Shown here: positions 35,449 through 45,689 of the stretch, piece after piece | Layout: the number at the start of each line of letters is the position of its first letter | Position numbering within the stretch: position 1 is the stretch's first letter | Notes under the pieces: model-generated | What the model was told of the DNA's origin: nothing | Database searches by the model: none | What the model saw: the letters and a program-made list of their open reading frames with translations, nothing else | Translations under genes and position numbers: made by a program | Assembly: GCA_025201765.1 (NCBI GenBank) | Contig: MU623350.1 | Location: forward strand, 124,001-188,000 | Direction: 5' to 3' | From: Daldinia sp. FL1419 | Taxonomy: Eukaryota > Ascomycota > Sordariomycetes > Xylariales > Hypoxylaceae | DNA: 64,000 nucleotides

Positions 35449-37190
35449 AATACTAAGTACTTGTCCAGGTGGTGGTGATGTAGGAGGACGAGATATTAAC
35501 TCGTAGCTCTAATTTTAGCCTCGGAGGTTTCTACGTCTCCATTTGTTCCACTTTCAAATTAACTAGAGATATCCCAAAAGTAGTCGCCGGTTAAATTTAA
35601 GCTTATTACGCGCTTAGAAGCTATTTTTACGTATATACGTATTCATCTTTCGTTTCTATTTAGTTACATGTATTGTGCCCTGGTTCTTAACGTTGCTAAT
35701 TAAGATTCATGTTAAAAATGAACCCCTTTTTAACATTTATCAAGTCCCGACATATGCCCCTTTTAACGTGGTTATATAGGTAGGTAGTTCTAAAGCATTA
35801 CGTTGAATTTATTAATGTGGTCTATTAGTTGTAAATGCTTATAGATTATTAGACTTCACAGCCTCAATTTAAATATATACTAGTACCTATATATGCGCTA
35901 GGTACCAGAGCTTGTAGGCTCGCATATTGCGTTAGATGGCCCAAGCATTTGAGAAGCTACATGGTATTTTCCGCGACTGCGCGGTCAGCTTCTGCAGGGG
36001 TATGTCCACTATAATTCTAGGTGCTAGGTACCAGGTACCAGGCTTATGTAGGTACGTATCTAGGGTATCTAGTTAGTATATCTAATATCATCTTTTAATG
36101 TAATCTAACCCGACCGGGCAGCACTAATGTTTTTAGTGCTGTACGCTAGCCTGTACGGAATAGCGAGTAGCTAGGTACTTACCTAGGTACCTAGCTGATA
36201 ATGGTACTATAGCAGTGAGGTTCAGTTGGTTTATGGAAGTTCCATCCAAAAGGCTTCCCCCTAAAAGTAGCGGAAATTGAATGATTTGGATAATGACCTG
36301 AAAAGGAACTGGGATTATATTCGGGGGGGGGGCCCTGGCATAGTTTTTTTTTTATTTGTTTTTATTTTTATTTTTTTAATGTTTCATTATTCTTCCAATT
36401 TGGAAATCGACACGAACAACTTATTATTATATATATATTTTTCCCTCTTGTCCATGCTCGGGTTTCTCTCTTTAATTTTCTCGTCCTCCACTGAACTAAC
36501 TCTCTCCCTCTTTCGTCTTTTCGTTTATATGTGCATGTGCATGTGCCAATCTCCAGTCTCCAATATCTAATCTCGGATGTGTAATTTAAACTATTTTTAA
36601 TTCAATTCATTATACGTACTTGTACCTCTTCGTAACGACTACTTTCTTCTCCCTCTGTCTCTGTCTCTCTGTCTCTCTCTCCCTCCCTCACACGCACACA
36701 TTCTCTCTTTACAACTTTACAATACCCGATATCTCTCCTATCCCGTTCATCCCAGTCTCAATCCTAGTCCTAGTCTATCGGTATCGGCATCTCCCACCTC
36801 ACGGACCCTTTCTTGGGGTTTGTTCGCAGACACTCTTCAACGATAGGTCGAATTATTACGAAAGGCTTGTGATCTGGGCCGATTGGATCTACAAAAGAGT
36901 ATAGATAACCAATAGAGACGCGTCGCACTACCGGCTACCAATTGCTACTCTACAATTTATTCTCCTTCTTTCTTCTCGATTCATACTCTGGCCGGCTCGA
37001 ACTCAAGACTCGGACTCGACGACGTGAAACCCCCTATCCTAATCCCAGCCGAGTGCAACACGCCAAAACCATCTTTTATACGGCCTCACGCTCCTACAAG
37101 CAAGGCGACGATCATTATCAGCAAGACTCGCTCTCTCGCGTAAACAGCAATTCCCAATATCCCGACCGCAATCGGTAAAAACACAGCAAG
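35449..37190. other. Intergenic and long 5' leader of arf1
   Basis: No credible gene. Contains a run of ten G followed by CCC at 36,323-36,335, T-rich tracts near 36,346-36,380, a CT/CA-rich stretch at about 36,640-36,700 and several CTAGGTACC-type palindromes at 35,898-36,200. The pyrimidine-rich 3' half is probably the core promoter and leader of the highly expressed arf1 gene. Confidence 0.4.
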
Positions 37191-37955
37191 ATGGGGGGCC
37201 AACTTTCTAAGATGATGGGCAAGATCTTCGGATCGAAAGAAATGAGATTGCTGATGTTGGGTCTCGATGCTGCCGGAAAGACGACGATTCTATACAAGCT
37301 CAAGCTGGGTCAGGATGTCACGACTATTCCTACCGTCGGTTTTAACGTCGAGACCGTCACGTACAAGAACGTCAAGTTCAACGTCTGGGATGTCGGTGGT
37401 CAGGACAAGATACGTCCCTTATGGAGACATTACTTTAGCGGTAAGTGGTTCGTCTATAGAGACCGCTGTGAACTATTCGTGTGGGCGGCTGTGTGGGCAA
37501 CCAGGGGCAGTCGTGGTAGTCGGGATGTATTGGTGATATAGCTCAAAGACATGCTAACGATATCTTGTACGAACAGGAACCCAAGGTTTAATCTTCGTCA
37601 TTGACTCTGCCGACCGCACACGGATGGAAGAGGCGAGGCAGGAGTTACATCGCATTATCAACGACAGGGAGATGAAGGATAGCTTGCTGCTAGTGTTTGC
37701 GAACAAGCAGGACATTCCGGACGGTGCGTAACGATCATTCCTACCGCCCCCTACTTTCATACCTGGAAGTAGCTTGCTAACTGTCCTACAGCTATGAAAC
37801 CACAAGAAGTAACCGAGGCGCTTCAGCTATCCAAGCTGAAGGATAAGATCTGGTACGTAGTGCCTAGTTGCGCCACGACGGGTGAGGGTCTGCTTGAGGG
37901 GCTGGCATGGCTGTCAAACAACGTCAAGGCGCCCGCCGCGCCGGCTAAGAAGTAG
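37191..37955 (+). CDS. arf1: ADP-ribosylation factor 1 small GTPase
   Basis: Three exons, 37,191-37,440, 37,577-37,723 and 37,792-37,955, both joins in phase 1, giving 186 residues. MGGQLSKMMGKIFG gives the myristoylated glycine and amphipathic helix. GLDAAGKT is the P-loop, TTIPTVGFNVET is switch I, WDVGGQDKIRPLWRHYF is switch II, NKQD the guanine specificity motif and SCATTGEG the G5 loop. The tail NVKAPAAPAKK is a few residues longer than animal ARF1, as is usual in filamentous fungi. ARF1 recruits COPI and other coats at the Golgi and is activated by Sec7-domain exchange factors. The identity is certain; ARF1 rather than ARL is supported by the glycine-2 start and the conserved interswitch. 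Confidence 0.97.
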
Positions 37956-38136
37956 GGCTTCTAGTTCTAGTTTCCCTGTTCCCTTGATACCCTTGTTTTT
38001 TCTTTTGATTTAGAACGAAACGAAGCCTCCTTTATAATCCCAGCTAGACACAATGGGGCGTGAACGAGCGGACCTCTCTCACTCAAATTTGGTCTCTTTT
38101 TTTTTGGCTCGCCACGATCTTCTTGTACTCGGCTCT

Positions 38137-38142
38137 AATAAA
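38137..38142 (+). terminator. Candidate polyadenylation signal of arf1
   Basis: AATAAA about 180 bases after the arf1 stop codon. Fungal genes do not require this exact hexamer, so the assignment is tentative. Confidence 0.35.
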
Positions 38143-38620
38143 CTAGATGATCTTGGTCTCGGGCTGAGCTTGGGTTTTTTTTTTTTTTTTTTTTGCTGCG
38201 CGGTAGGATGAAAAGCTGCTTGCTTCGTAGAGTTCAGGGTCTAGTGTGCGAATTCCGTTTTTGGCTCCTTTTGGAAGACGATCGTAGCCGAAAGTGTGGT
38301 GGTGGAGGGGGAGGAGGAGAAGGAGGAGCAGGCAGGAGTATCTTCGTACTATACCGTACGTATCATATGGATTCGTCTGCGGTTCTGCCAGTTGCGAGTG
38401 CGAGGAGTGAAAGGAGTTGGACCCAAGCCCGTCATTATAATGTGTTGTCATCCGTATTTTCTACCACGCCCAAGTATGCAGTGGTTACCCACCTACCTAC
38501 CTAATTATACCGAAGTTGAGCAAGGCAGATATATATATATATCGACGTTGGAAGCACTAGAGCGGCCCCCTTCCTGTCTCCCAAAATTCGTTGGTTTTTA
38601 GTCTATCCATCATATCATGA

Positions 38621-38643
38621 ATCCATCCATCCATCCATCCATC
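38621..38643. repeat. ATCC tetranucleotide microsatellite
   Basis: Five full ATCC units plus ATC, in intergenic DNA downstream of arf1. Confidence 0.9.
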
Positions 38644-39491
38644 ACACATCAGTCTTCCTTCCTTCTTTCTTTCTTCCCCTTTCACAACACGAATAAGGGC
38701 GGTCTACTAGGCGAACGGTCTCGAGGGGGTGTGAAGAGCAGTAGAACAGAGCAGAGCGGAGGGGAGGAAGAAAAAAAAAGGACTGGTATAATCTGCGCCG
38801 TCCCGTGGTAATTAATAGAGAGCGGTAGGGGTTAGCGCTACTCGTGGCTCCATCAGTATAGTGAGTGGTCTTGTAATACTGGCAGCCTTAGTTGCCAATT
38901 GTTTGAAGGTGGACCAGAGTCTTACCCCTATTGCTTTCGCTTCAGAACCTAGTAATGGAAATATAGTAGATTGAAAACCCCATGTTTTCCGACCAGCATA
39001 TCGTGATTTCTATTTGGCCCAAGCCGTTGAAAAAGTAACAAGCGTAGATCAACCCCAAGTCGTCACTCAGGCTAATTGTAGGCGCCATGAACCTGCATAT
39101 TAAAAATGGTATCTCGATTATTCCCATATTCGGGCCCCAAAGCGTTTATACATATCTTGTCTATGACCATAAGCGCCATTATGCATGCTAATCCCATATC
39201 AACACTCCTTTAAAACACCTTCAGTACCCAGACTTAGCTGGCAGCACCAGTACTCCTTTGCGCATAAGACGAAAAACCGGGCCACCCGTTCACAAACAAT
39301 AAACTAATACAAGTGGCATATAGCACAGGCATCTGTTTTATCCGACATGACTCTTCGCTAGATTGCCCATCGTGCTCCCTTTTCAAACTGAAAACTGAAC
39401 AACATGATAAATCCCCCTACGTTCACAGGCAACATAATGCCTAGGCCGTCTTGGCTCTTCCAAAGTCATTAGCATCTTCAACTGCCCTCTT

Positions 39492-40787
39492 CTAGTTGTC
39501 CTTTATTCTCTTTACCGGCCTAACGACACTATCGTCCGGCAAGCCGGAGCGTTTGGTACCGGGCAAGCTAGCGGTGCGTATGTCGTTGTCGTCCTGGCTA
39601 ACACGGCGCTGGGGGTATGCTACCTTGAGACCCTCGAAGCAGCTTGTCGTCACGCCGATACCGCCCGACTGCGCCGCTTGAAAGAAAGGGTGTTGTAGCG
39701 CCTGCGCTGCTGTAAGCCGTCGTTCAGGGTCGTACTCTAGTAGGCCTGATAGTAACTTGTATCCCTCAGGCCCAAGTGCAGCGAGGCTGCCGTTGGAATT
39801 AGGGGACGAGGTCGACGAGTGCGCGCCAATGGTGCTGTAGTACCACTTCTCGAGATGGCTCACCGAACCTGCTGATTTGTTATGATGGTGGTGGTGATGG
39901 TGGCCTGGATGCATCATGGGCGGCTGTAGCATATTCAGGTTATTATATTCGGGCATACTAGTTAGGAAGGGCCAGCGCTCCTTGGTAGGCATTCCCATAA
40001 TGTCAACAATCTTTTGCATCTGGTTACGCTGGAAGGGCACTGTTTTCTTATCCATTTTTGCCTCCTCCCCTTTAAAAATGGGTCGTAACGATAGCAACTC
40101 GGCGAAAATGCAACCAACCGCCCACATGTCTATGGCCGGCGTATAGTGTCGACTACCCAACAGTAACTCGGGTGCTCGATACCATATAGTCACTACGACC
40201 TTGTCGCCACTCCACAAGGAATGGAGTGGCTTAGAAAAGAGTCGGGCCAACCCCAAATCACCAATTTTAACCTGTCCATTTGAGGTTACCATGATATTGG
40301 CGGGTTTTAGGTCCCGATGAAGCACCCAGTTGCTATGTAGATATTGGCACCCATTCAACAGCTGGAACATGATACTTTTAACGGTAGACGGAGGGATGCT
40401 ATGGCGCGGCTGCTGGGTGTGGTGGTGGATGATCTGTAGGAGGTCGTGCTCGGCGTATTCAAACACCATAAAGATGCATTTGTCCTCCAGTATGATCTCA
40501 ATTAGGCGAATGACATTGTCGTGGCTAAGTTCCGAGCAAAGCGCCATTTCGCGTACGGCCGACTGAGATATGCCCGAGTATTGCACCTGTTCCCCTTCTT
40601 TATCCGGTTTAAACTTCTTGATGGCGAACTCGCCCGGCTGGCCTTGCCGGCTCACGGCCTTGTATACACGTCCATAGGTTCCGCTACTAATAAAGCCGAT
40701 GACCTTATACTTGTCGACGACTCTGACTTTAGATTGATAACCCACATTACCACCTCTATCGACGGGGTCTATATACGGATCAGTCAG
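39492..40787 (-). CDS. ssn3: Mediator cyclin-dependent kinase SSN3/CDK8 (5' exon missing)
   Basis: A long exon encodes 431 residues. It opens LTDPYIDPVDRGGNVGYQSK, the segment that precedes the kinase domain in other Sordariomycete SSN3 proteins. The kinase domain is complete: ISSGTYGRVYKA glycine loop, FAIKKFKPDKEGE with the catalytic lysine, SAVREMALCSEL helix, HRDLKPANIM loop, IGDLGLARLF (DLG instead of DFG, normal for fungal CDK8), VTIWYRAPELLLGSRHYTP and the CDK8-type insert. A His-rich run follows MHPG. The C-terminal RRVSQDDNDIRT and GTKRSGLPDD are family hallmarks. SSN3 with cyclin C forms the Mediator kinase module, phosphorylating RNA polymerase II CTD and transcription factors. TAA and TAG stand in frame just before LTD, so the exon must begin at an acceptor (TTAATAG|CTG). 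An upstream exon with the ATG must exist; I could not place it. Confidence 0.9.
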   Translation of the reverse strand: MTDPYIDPVDRGGNVGYQSKVRVVDKYKVIGFISSGTYGRVYKAVSRQGQPGEFAIKKFKPDKEGEQVQYSGISQSAVREMALCSELSHDNVIRLIEIILEDKCIFMVFEYAEHDLLQIIHHHTQQPRHSIPPSTVKSIMFQLLNGCQYLHSNWVLHRDLKPANIMVTSNGQVKIGDLGLARLFSKPLHSLWSGDKVVVTIWYRAPELLLGSRHYTPAIDMWAVGCIFAELLSLRPIFKGEEAKMDKKTVPFQRNQMQKIVDIMGMPTKERWPFLTSMPEYNNLNMLQPPMMHPGHHHHHHHNKSAGSVSHLEKWYYSTIGAHSSTSSPNSNGSLAALGPEGYKLLSGLLEYDPERRLTAAQALQHPFFQAAQSGGIGVTTSCFEGLKVAYPQRRVSQDDNDIRTASLPGTKRSGLPDDSVVRPVKRIKDN

Positions 40788-41377
40788 CTATTAACCTAAT
40801 GAGGGTTGTCGTGATGGAAAACGAAGAAAGTAGCTGCAGTACATTGATTATGGAATGGTGAGGTACGTGGCTGGAAAGATGTAATTAAATGATGCATCGG
40901 TCTAAGATCTATAGACTTGATAAAAGGGGAAGCCACGTGTCCAGGGCTGCGGGACACTTGATGGCCTATCTGCAGCTGTGCTCGATGATACAACGGAATA
41001 TTGTCAAGACCTGTCTCGACTACACTGGTGCGTAGAGCTTCCCTATTCGTGAAGAAATAAAAGAGAAGGAGAAGAAATAAAAATAAATGAAAAATCTAGA
41101 CTGGAGCAAGAGTCACGAAGGCGGCTTTTTGATAGGGGGAAATTGTCAGCGGCGCAACAGTTTTTTTTTTGCCAAGGTCAAGTAAAGTCCGAAGGCCACC
41201 AATCAAGGAATGACTTAGATGCTGTGAGATTTTTATGACCGAAAAGAGTAAGTAGAAAAATGGTGGGCAAGGGCAGCATGCGAGGGCAATGCGAGGAGAC
41301 GGCCGACAAGCGAAAAGGTAGCCAAACAGAAATAGACGCAGTTGGTAGCAAGGGATTTGTTGAGCTGAGCTGCATAC
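40788..41377. other. Upstream of ssn3: first exon expected here or further left
   Basis: Only two ATG codons occur on the minus strand between 40,788 and 41,100. Neither can be spliced in phase 0 to the ssn3 exon using a good donor. The rest is probably promoter and 5' UTR. Confidence 0.35.
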
Positions 41378-41477
41378 CTTCAAAAGCAGCCTGTACACTT
41401 CTCTTAAGAGTCTGGTTTCTTGCAGAACCTGACGCAGGGCCTGATGCTGCACCCGAAGAGGGATTAGTGAGACTCAT
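41378..41477 (-). CDS. Possible first exon of an unidentified small gene
   Basis: ATG in fair context starts 33 codons (MSLTNPSSGAASGPASGSAR, then NQTLKRSVQAAFE) followed by a good donor, G|GTATGC. The composition looks coding, but no family is recognised. Splicing to an acceptor at 41,043 would add GKLYAPV and a stop, giving a 40-residue protein with a 335-nt intron, longer than any other intron here. It is also possible that this belongs to the 5' end of ssn3, though the phase does not fit. Low confidence. Confidence 0.25.
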
Positions 41478-42591
41478 GATTTATCTGTGGTGCCGTGGTA
41501 CTGCGGTGTCTCGATGCCTGTGCTCGTATTTTGGATGGATCGGATCCCGATCTGACGAGATTCAGATACGGAGACACAGATTTGAACCAAAAGAATGATA
41601 CCTAACCTAATACCAGGTAGGCAGGTATCTTCTGGTACCTAGTATCGAGTAAGACGAGACGGGTCTTTCTTTGCCAATCTACCACGTATTGAGGTCATTC
41701 ACCTAATCATCGGTTATATTCAGGTATAAGCCTGTACGCCTCTGCGTCTGTCTTGTCAGCCACGAAGTATCCCCCGTATTGGTCGGGACACCAATATTTT
41801 AAGGGAGGCGGGCGGCTCGGATACCGATAGGAATCTGACAGGATATAATGGAGACGATGGGGCGTTGCGTATGCTCCCGTCGGGTAACCGTTTGCTGCAG
41901 TTGGTTTTTTTCTTCTCTTTTCTTTTCTTTTTTTCAAGATGTTACCATGATTTGTCAATAATACACATGACTAAAAGCCAACATCAAACGCGCGCATAAG
42001 AGAGAGAGGCCAACTTGAGATGTTGAAAGAGATATAATTAAAACAATGCACGGCAACTTGAAAAAAAAAAAAAAAAAGAAACTGAAATATGGAATAAAAA
42101 TTCAAGTTTAAAAGACAATTTACTGTAAAGCTTAAATTCCTTCGTGAGCTCTTGCCATCGGGTGTGGTGGTTTTCGACGGGCAAGGCAAACCTTTGGATT
42201 ACTGTGGAAGGCTTGAGGATCCGGGAGGCGAAGTTCTCCAAAGCCCAGCACTGGGATGAGGAATGTGGCTAGTAATAGGCAGGTACTGTGGCGCAGTCAC
42301 CCCTGGTCTGTGTCCGCGCAACACCAATCTTTTAATCCGTACTAAACTTCCCAAGGTAACCTTGCGGAGGTAGATACAGTGCTTTACAACGAAGGTATAT
42401 ATATGACTTGGGGAAGATTATGTGTAATTTGGTTTGCATTGTATTGCATGAAATAAGTAACATCAATGTCGGCTTGGGCTGAATCACGCAAAGCCGCTTT
42501 TAAGTAATTTTGCTACGACTTTATAAACCCCACCAGCATCGTACTCAGGTAAACTTCCCCTCAACTATCGGTTGCATGAGCTTGTAGAGCT
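41478..42591. other. Intergenic with two weak minus-strand coding-like patches
   Basis: Frames at 41,707-41,958 (containing LKYWCPDQYGGYFVADKTD) and about 42,080-42,250 (containing FASRILKPSTVIQRFALPV) read like protein but lack ATG starts and join to nothing convincing. They may be a decayed gene or chance. A run of 17 A lies at about 42,061. Confidence 0.3.
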
Positions 42592-43905
42592 CTATCGCGG
42601 TCCTAGCTTCTCTAGAATCCTCGGCCCTTGCTCAGCCCATTCTTGTTGCGTAATCCACATGCTTTCCTTGTCGGCCATGATGTTGGCCAGCACAGCTCCA
42701 CCCAAGAAAACCATATGCCGACGGCGAGGAGGGTCTTCTATCCTCACCTTGAATTTATTCAGCCTTTCAGGGTTGCCGCCAAGGACACGCGTGAGCCATA
42801 GTTGCTTCAGTTCCTTTTCCAATCGTGATGGGAGACCAGGGTACATGCTGCTACCGCCGGAAAGAACGATCGCCTTGAAGAGAGAGGAACGCACATCAAC
42901 GTCGGCGGCTTGGATGGTGTTGAATAGGAACTCGGCAATACCCGGCTGTTCGCAATCTACCAGATGAGGCTGAAATAGACACTCGGGAGCTTCGAAACGC
43001 TCGCTGCCTACTCGGATTACTCGCCCGTCGGGTAGCGTATAGCTCTCTACCAGCACCGTTGTATCCTCACTTAGACGCTTATCCAATTCTAGATCGTATG
43101 AAACGTAGCATAGCTTCTCTTTGATTTGACGCACGGTCTCGAAATCGGCCGTACGGTTAAGTGCATACCCTCGCCGTAGGAGTAGGGCGATGAGGTTGCG
43201 TGTTACGTCTCTTCCGGCTACATCAAGTCTCCGAGTGAGATGGTTGAGCACGACCGACTCATAAACGGGAACAATATGAGTAACTCCGTCACCGGAATCG
43301 ACAACGACACCGGAGCTTAGACCTGGCCAAATGTTAAGTGGGTACTCTTAAGCTCCCTGGGAGGTTCGGTATTTACCTTGAGCATACAAGGCCAACACGG
43401 CTTGGATGGCTACGTAGACACCTCCGAAACCATAGCGTTCGAACATGACTTCGCACATCTGCTCTCGGTTCTTCAGGGGGTTCATCGGAGGTTCAGTGAG
43501 TAAGATCTTGCGCCCCTTGGGATCAATCTTCATCTTTTCGTAGAACGTGTAATCCCAGAGGTGTTGCATGTCATCCCATTTCTTCACGATACCGTTCTCC
43601 ATAGGGTATGAGACTTGGAGCATAGTTCGTGCCGCCGCCGCCTCGTCACCGCACATGATATCCTTGAGTACGAAGTCATTGTCGCTGTTCCTCTCTTCCG
43701 TTCGTAGAATGGGTCGGCCGACAATAGAGGGATATTGGAATTCGGGGAAGTTCTGCGCGGCGTATCCGACCTTTAGGAAACCGGTACCTCCATCGAGAAC
43801 TAGCAAAAAAAAAGTTAGATAAAGGGGTTGCTCGAGCCAACTTGGTCTGGTGGATAAGAAGAGAAAAGGGCAATATTACTGACCGATGGGAGGAGGAGCA
43901 GCCAT
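42592..43905 (-). CDS. arp2: Actin-related protein 2 (Arp2/3 complex)
   Basis: Three exons: 43,905-43,884 (only 22 bases, MAAPPPI plus one base), 43,799-43,377 and 43,322-42,592, all with GT..AG and matching phases, giving 391 residues. The joins restore IVLDGGTGFLKVGYAAQNFP and LYAQGLSSGVVVDSGDGVTH, both classic Arp2 text. The actin fold is complete: phosphate loop 1 LDGGTGFLKVGY, phosphate loop 2 VVDSGDGVTHIVP, adenosine motif VLSGGSSMYPGL and the C-terminal RRRHMVFLGGAVLANIM. Arp2 pairs with Arp3 to nucleate branched actin filaments at endocytic patches and hyphal tips. The tiny first exon is easy to miss in automatic annotation. Confidence 0.96.
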
Positions 43906-44705
43906 ATTTTCGATGGAATTTATTAGCAGCGTCTGTAAGGAATGAATATATAGAGTTAGGAAGACGTTAAACCGTGTTCGCCAGCTGTGGGCGAGGCCGG
44001 TTGCAGCTTCGATGGCGGGGTTTGGTTTTGGAGGTGAGGCGTTCGTCGAGTTGGTGTTAAGAGAGTACCAAGTTACCCGTGGACCTTAAGCTGACATTAA
44101 AGAGCGTGAACCCCGGAGGAACCCAAGTCCAATGGATTTGAGGCTGAGACAGGGGAACGGTCTGACGTTGTCTGTGTGGCTGAAGAAGCACTAGGCTCCA
44201 CTATTAAAGCTAGTTAAGCTCAATATGTAAAAGTACTTCGTACATACAGGAGTTTGTGCACTAAAACCTTAGCTCGTAAATGTAACTTTTCTACTTTTGT
44301 ATGAATTGGAGAAGTATATGTCAGGTGATACCCCTCATTTACAACTGTTGCCCCGCAGAAGACGCGGGAGCTTAGTACTTACATGTAGGTATGGACCTAC
44401 CTAACCTAGGTACATGTTGGGATCAAGATAGACTTTGGTGAATATCACATTAGCTAACTAGGTTAACTAGATATTGATATAGCTAACTAGGTTAACTAGA
44501 TATTGATATAACTAACCTTAGTTAATTATAATATAATAGTTAACTATGATATAATACAACTATAAGCAGTGAACAACCCTTAATAAAACCAATTCAAGTT
44601 TGGAGGCTTTTATTATTAAACATTGGCACGGCGCCAACTTAGAATCCGCCTGCCTCCTCCTATATGACTACTTCTATTTGAATCAATAACACAAAATTAA
44701 CAGTC
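43906..44705. promoter_or_regulatory. Divergent promoter region of arp2 and the racemase gene
   Basis: About 0.8 kb between two outward-reading genes. Contains CCTACCTAACCTAGGTAC at about 44,397-44,413 and a 29-base direct duplication at 44,452-44,509. No gene seen. Confidence 0.4.
44452..44509. repeat. Exact 29-base tandem duplication
   Basis: AGCTAACTAGGTTAACTAGA followed by TATTGATAT occurs twice head to tail. The same words continue in degraded form to about 44,550 (ACTAACCTTAGTTAATTATA). Lies about 200 bases upstream of the racemase start codon. Confidence 0.95.
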
Positions 44706-45606
44706 ATGGCTACTCGACTCGTTCGAGGAAAAAGAACCAAAATCCTCGTATTAAACCCCAATTCCTCCAAGGCCATGACCGATGGCATGGACGTCGTCAT
44801 CAACTCTATAGACCTGCCATACGTAAGTTACCACAAGAACCTGATAGTTTCTGATCCCGTATTCCTTCAGCTTGGGAACGCGTTACGTTCGCCTGAAGCT
44901 CATCTCGATATCACCCTAGTCAACCGAAATCCACACGTACACAGGCCCCAAGGGTGCGCCCGCAAGTATCAACGATGGGAAGGACCTCCAGGAAAGCACC
45001 GAAGCCGTACTCGAGGACCTGGAAACCTCGTACCCGAACGGCATGGACTACGATGGGATTGTAGTTGCGTGCTACAGCGTGCACCCACTCGTACCGGCCA
45101 TGCAGCGGGATCGTACGAGGTACCCCAAGGCCGTCACCGGTATTTTTGAGGCTAGTATCCTGGCTGCCTTGTCGGTCCTCGCATACGGCGAAGCCTGGGG
45201 AATCGTCACCACTGGGAAGTTCTGGGAGGAACACCTAGCTACCGGCGTGGAAGGCTTTCTCGGCGCAGGGACGAGAAGCCCCGATGCCAAAGATCCAAGA
45301 TTTGCCGGAGTCGAATCTACCGGCCTGAATGCGTCTGATTTCCACCACGGCGTTGACCCCGCTATTGTAAGGCGAAAGCTCAAAGAGGCAACCAAGCGCC
45401 TTCTTTCCAAGGGCCGTGTTCGTTGTGTCATTATGGGATGTGCTGGGATGGCTGGGTTAGAAGACATTATCCGAGAGGCGGCTAGTGAAGAAAACGGGGA
45501 GGAATTCGCACGTTCCGAATTACACGTCGTAGACGGTGTCAGAGCTGCTATAATGCACCTTGAGCATACAATCAGATATCACAGGCTTCTACCAGGGGGG
45601 CAATGA
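44706..45606 (+). CDS. Asp/Glu/hydantoin racemase family protein (DCG1-like)
   Basis: Exon 1 44,706-44,822 and exon 2 44,920-45,606, joined in phase 0 (PY|GTAAGT .. CCTAG|TCA), giving 267 residues. Exon 1 has ILVLNPNSSKAMTDGM, the first active-site strand. Exon 2 opens STEIHTYTGPKGAP and contains VVACYSVHPLV (first cysteine) and IMGCAGMAGL (second cysteine). These two Cys motifs are the acid/base pair of the family. Yeast DCG1 lies in the allantoin-degradation regulon, so hydantoin or ureide racemisation is one possible role, but the substrate cannot be read from sequence. The next gene, a transporter, converges with an 83-base gap between stop codons; that is a neighbour, not evidence of shared function. 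Confidence 0.85.
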
Positions 45607-45689
45607 GATAGGATAAAATCTAAATTTGTCAATTTCGCCACGTAATTGCTACGGGATTATATATATATATAAATAAGACTCATATCTCA

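Larger units (their letters stand above)
37956..39491. other. Intergenic between converging arf1 and ssn3
   Basis: No gene supported. Contains a candidate poly(A) signal for arf1, a run of 20 T at 38,175-38,194, an ATCC microsatellite at 38,621 and pyrimidine/purine-biased segments. A minus-strand frame at 38,143-38,451 has a lysine run from the poly-T and is not credible. Confidence 0.4.

Noticed and set aside
36277..36904. Two short hydrophobic frames upstream of arf1
   Set aside because: They arise from T-rich and CT-rich promoter sequence and do not start in good context.
38200..38280. tRNA-like segment with GTGCGAATTCC
   Set aside because: B-box match is poor and no cloverleaf can be drawn.
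38143..38451. 102-codon minus-strand frame downstream of arf1
   Set aside because: Its lysine run comes from the poly-T tract; no conservation pattern.
41570..41585. GGTTCAAATCT on the minus strand as a tRNA B box
   Set aside because: No A box at the right distance upstream and no acceptor stem pairing.
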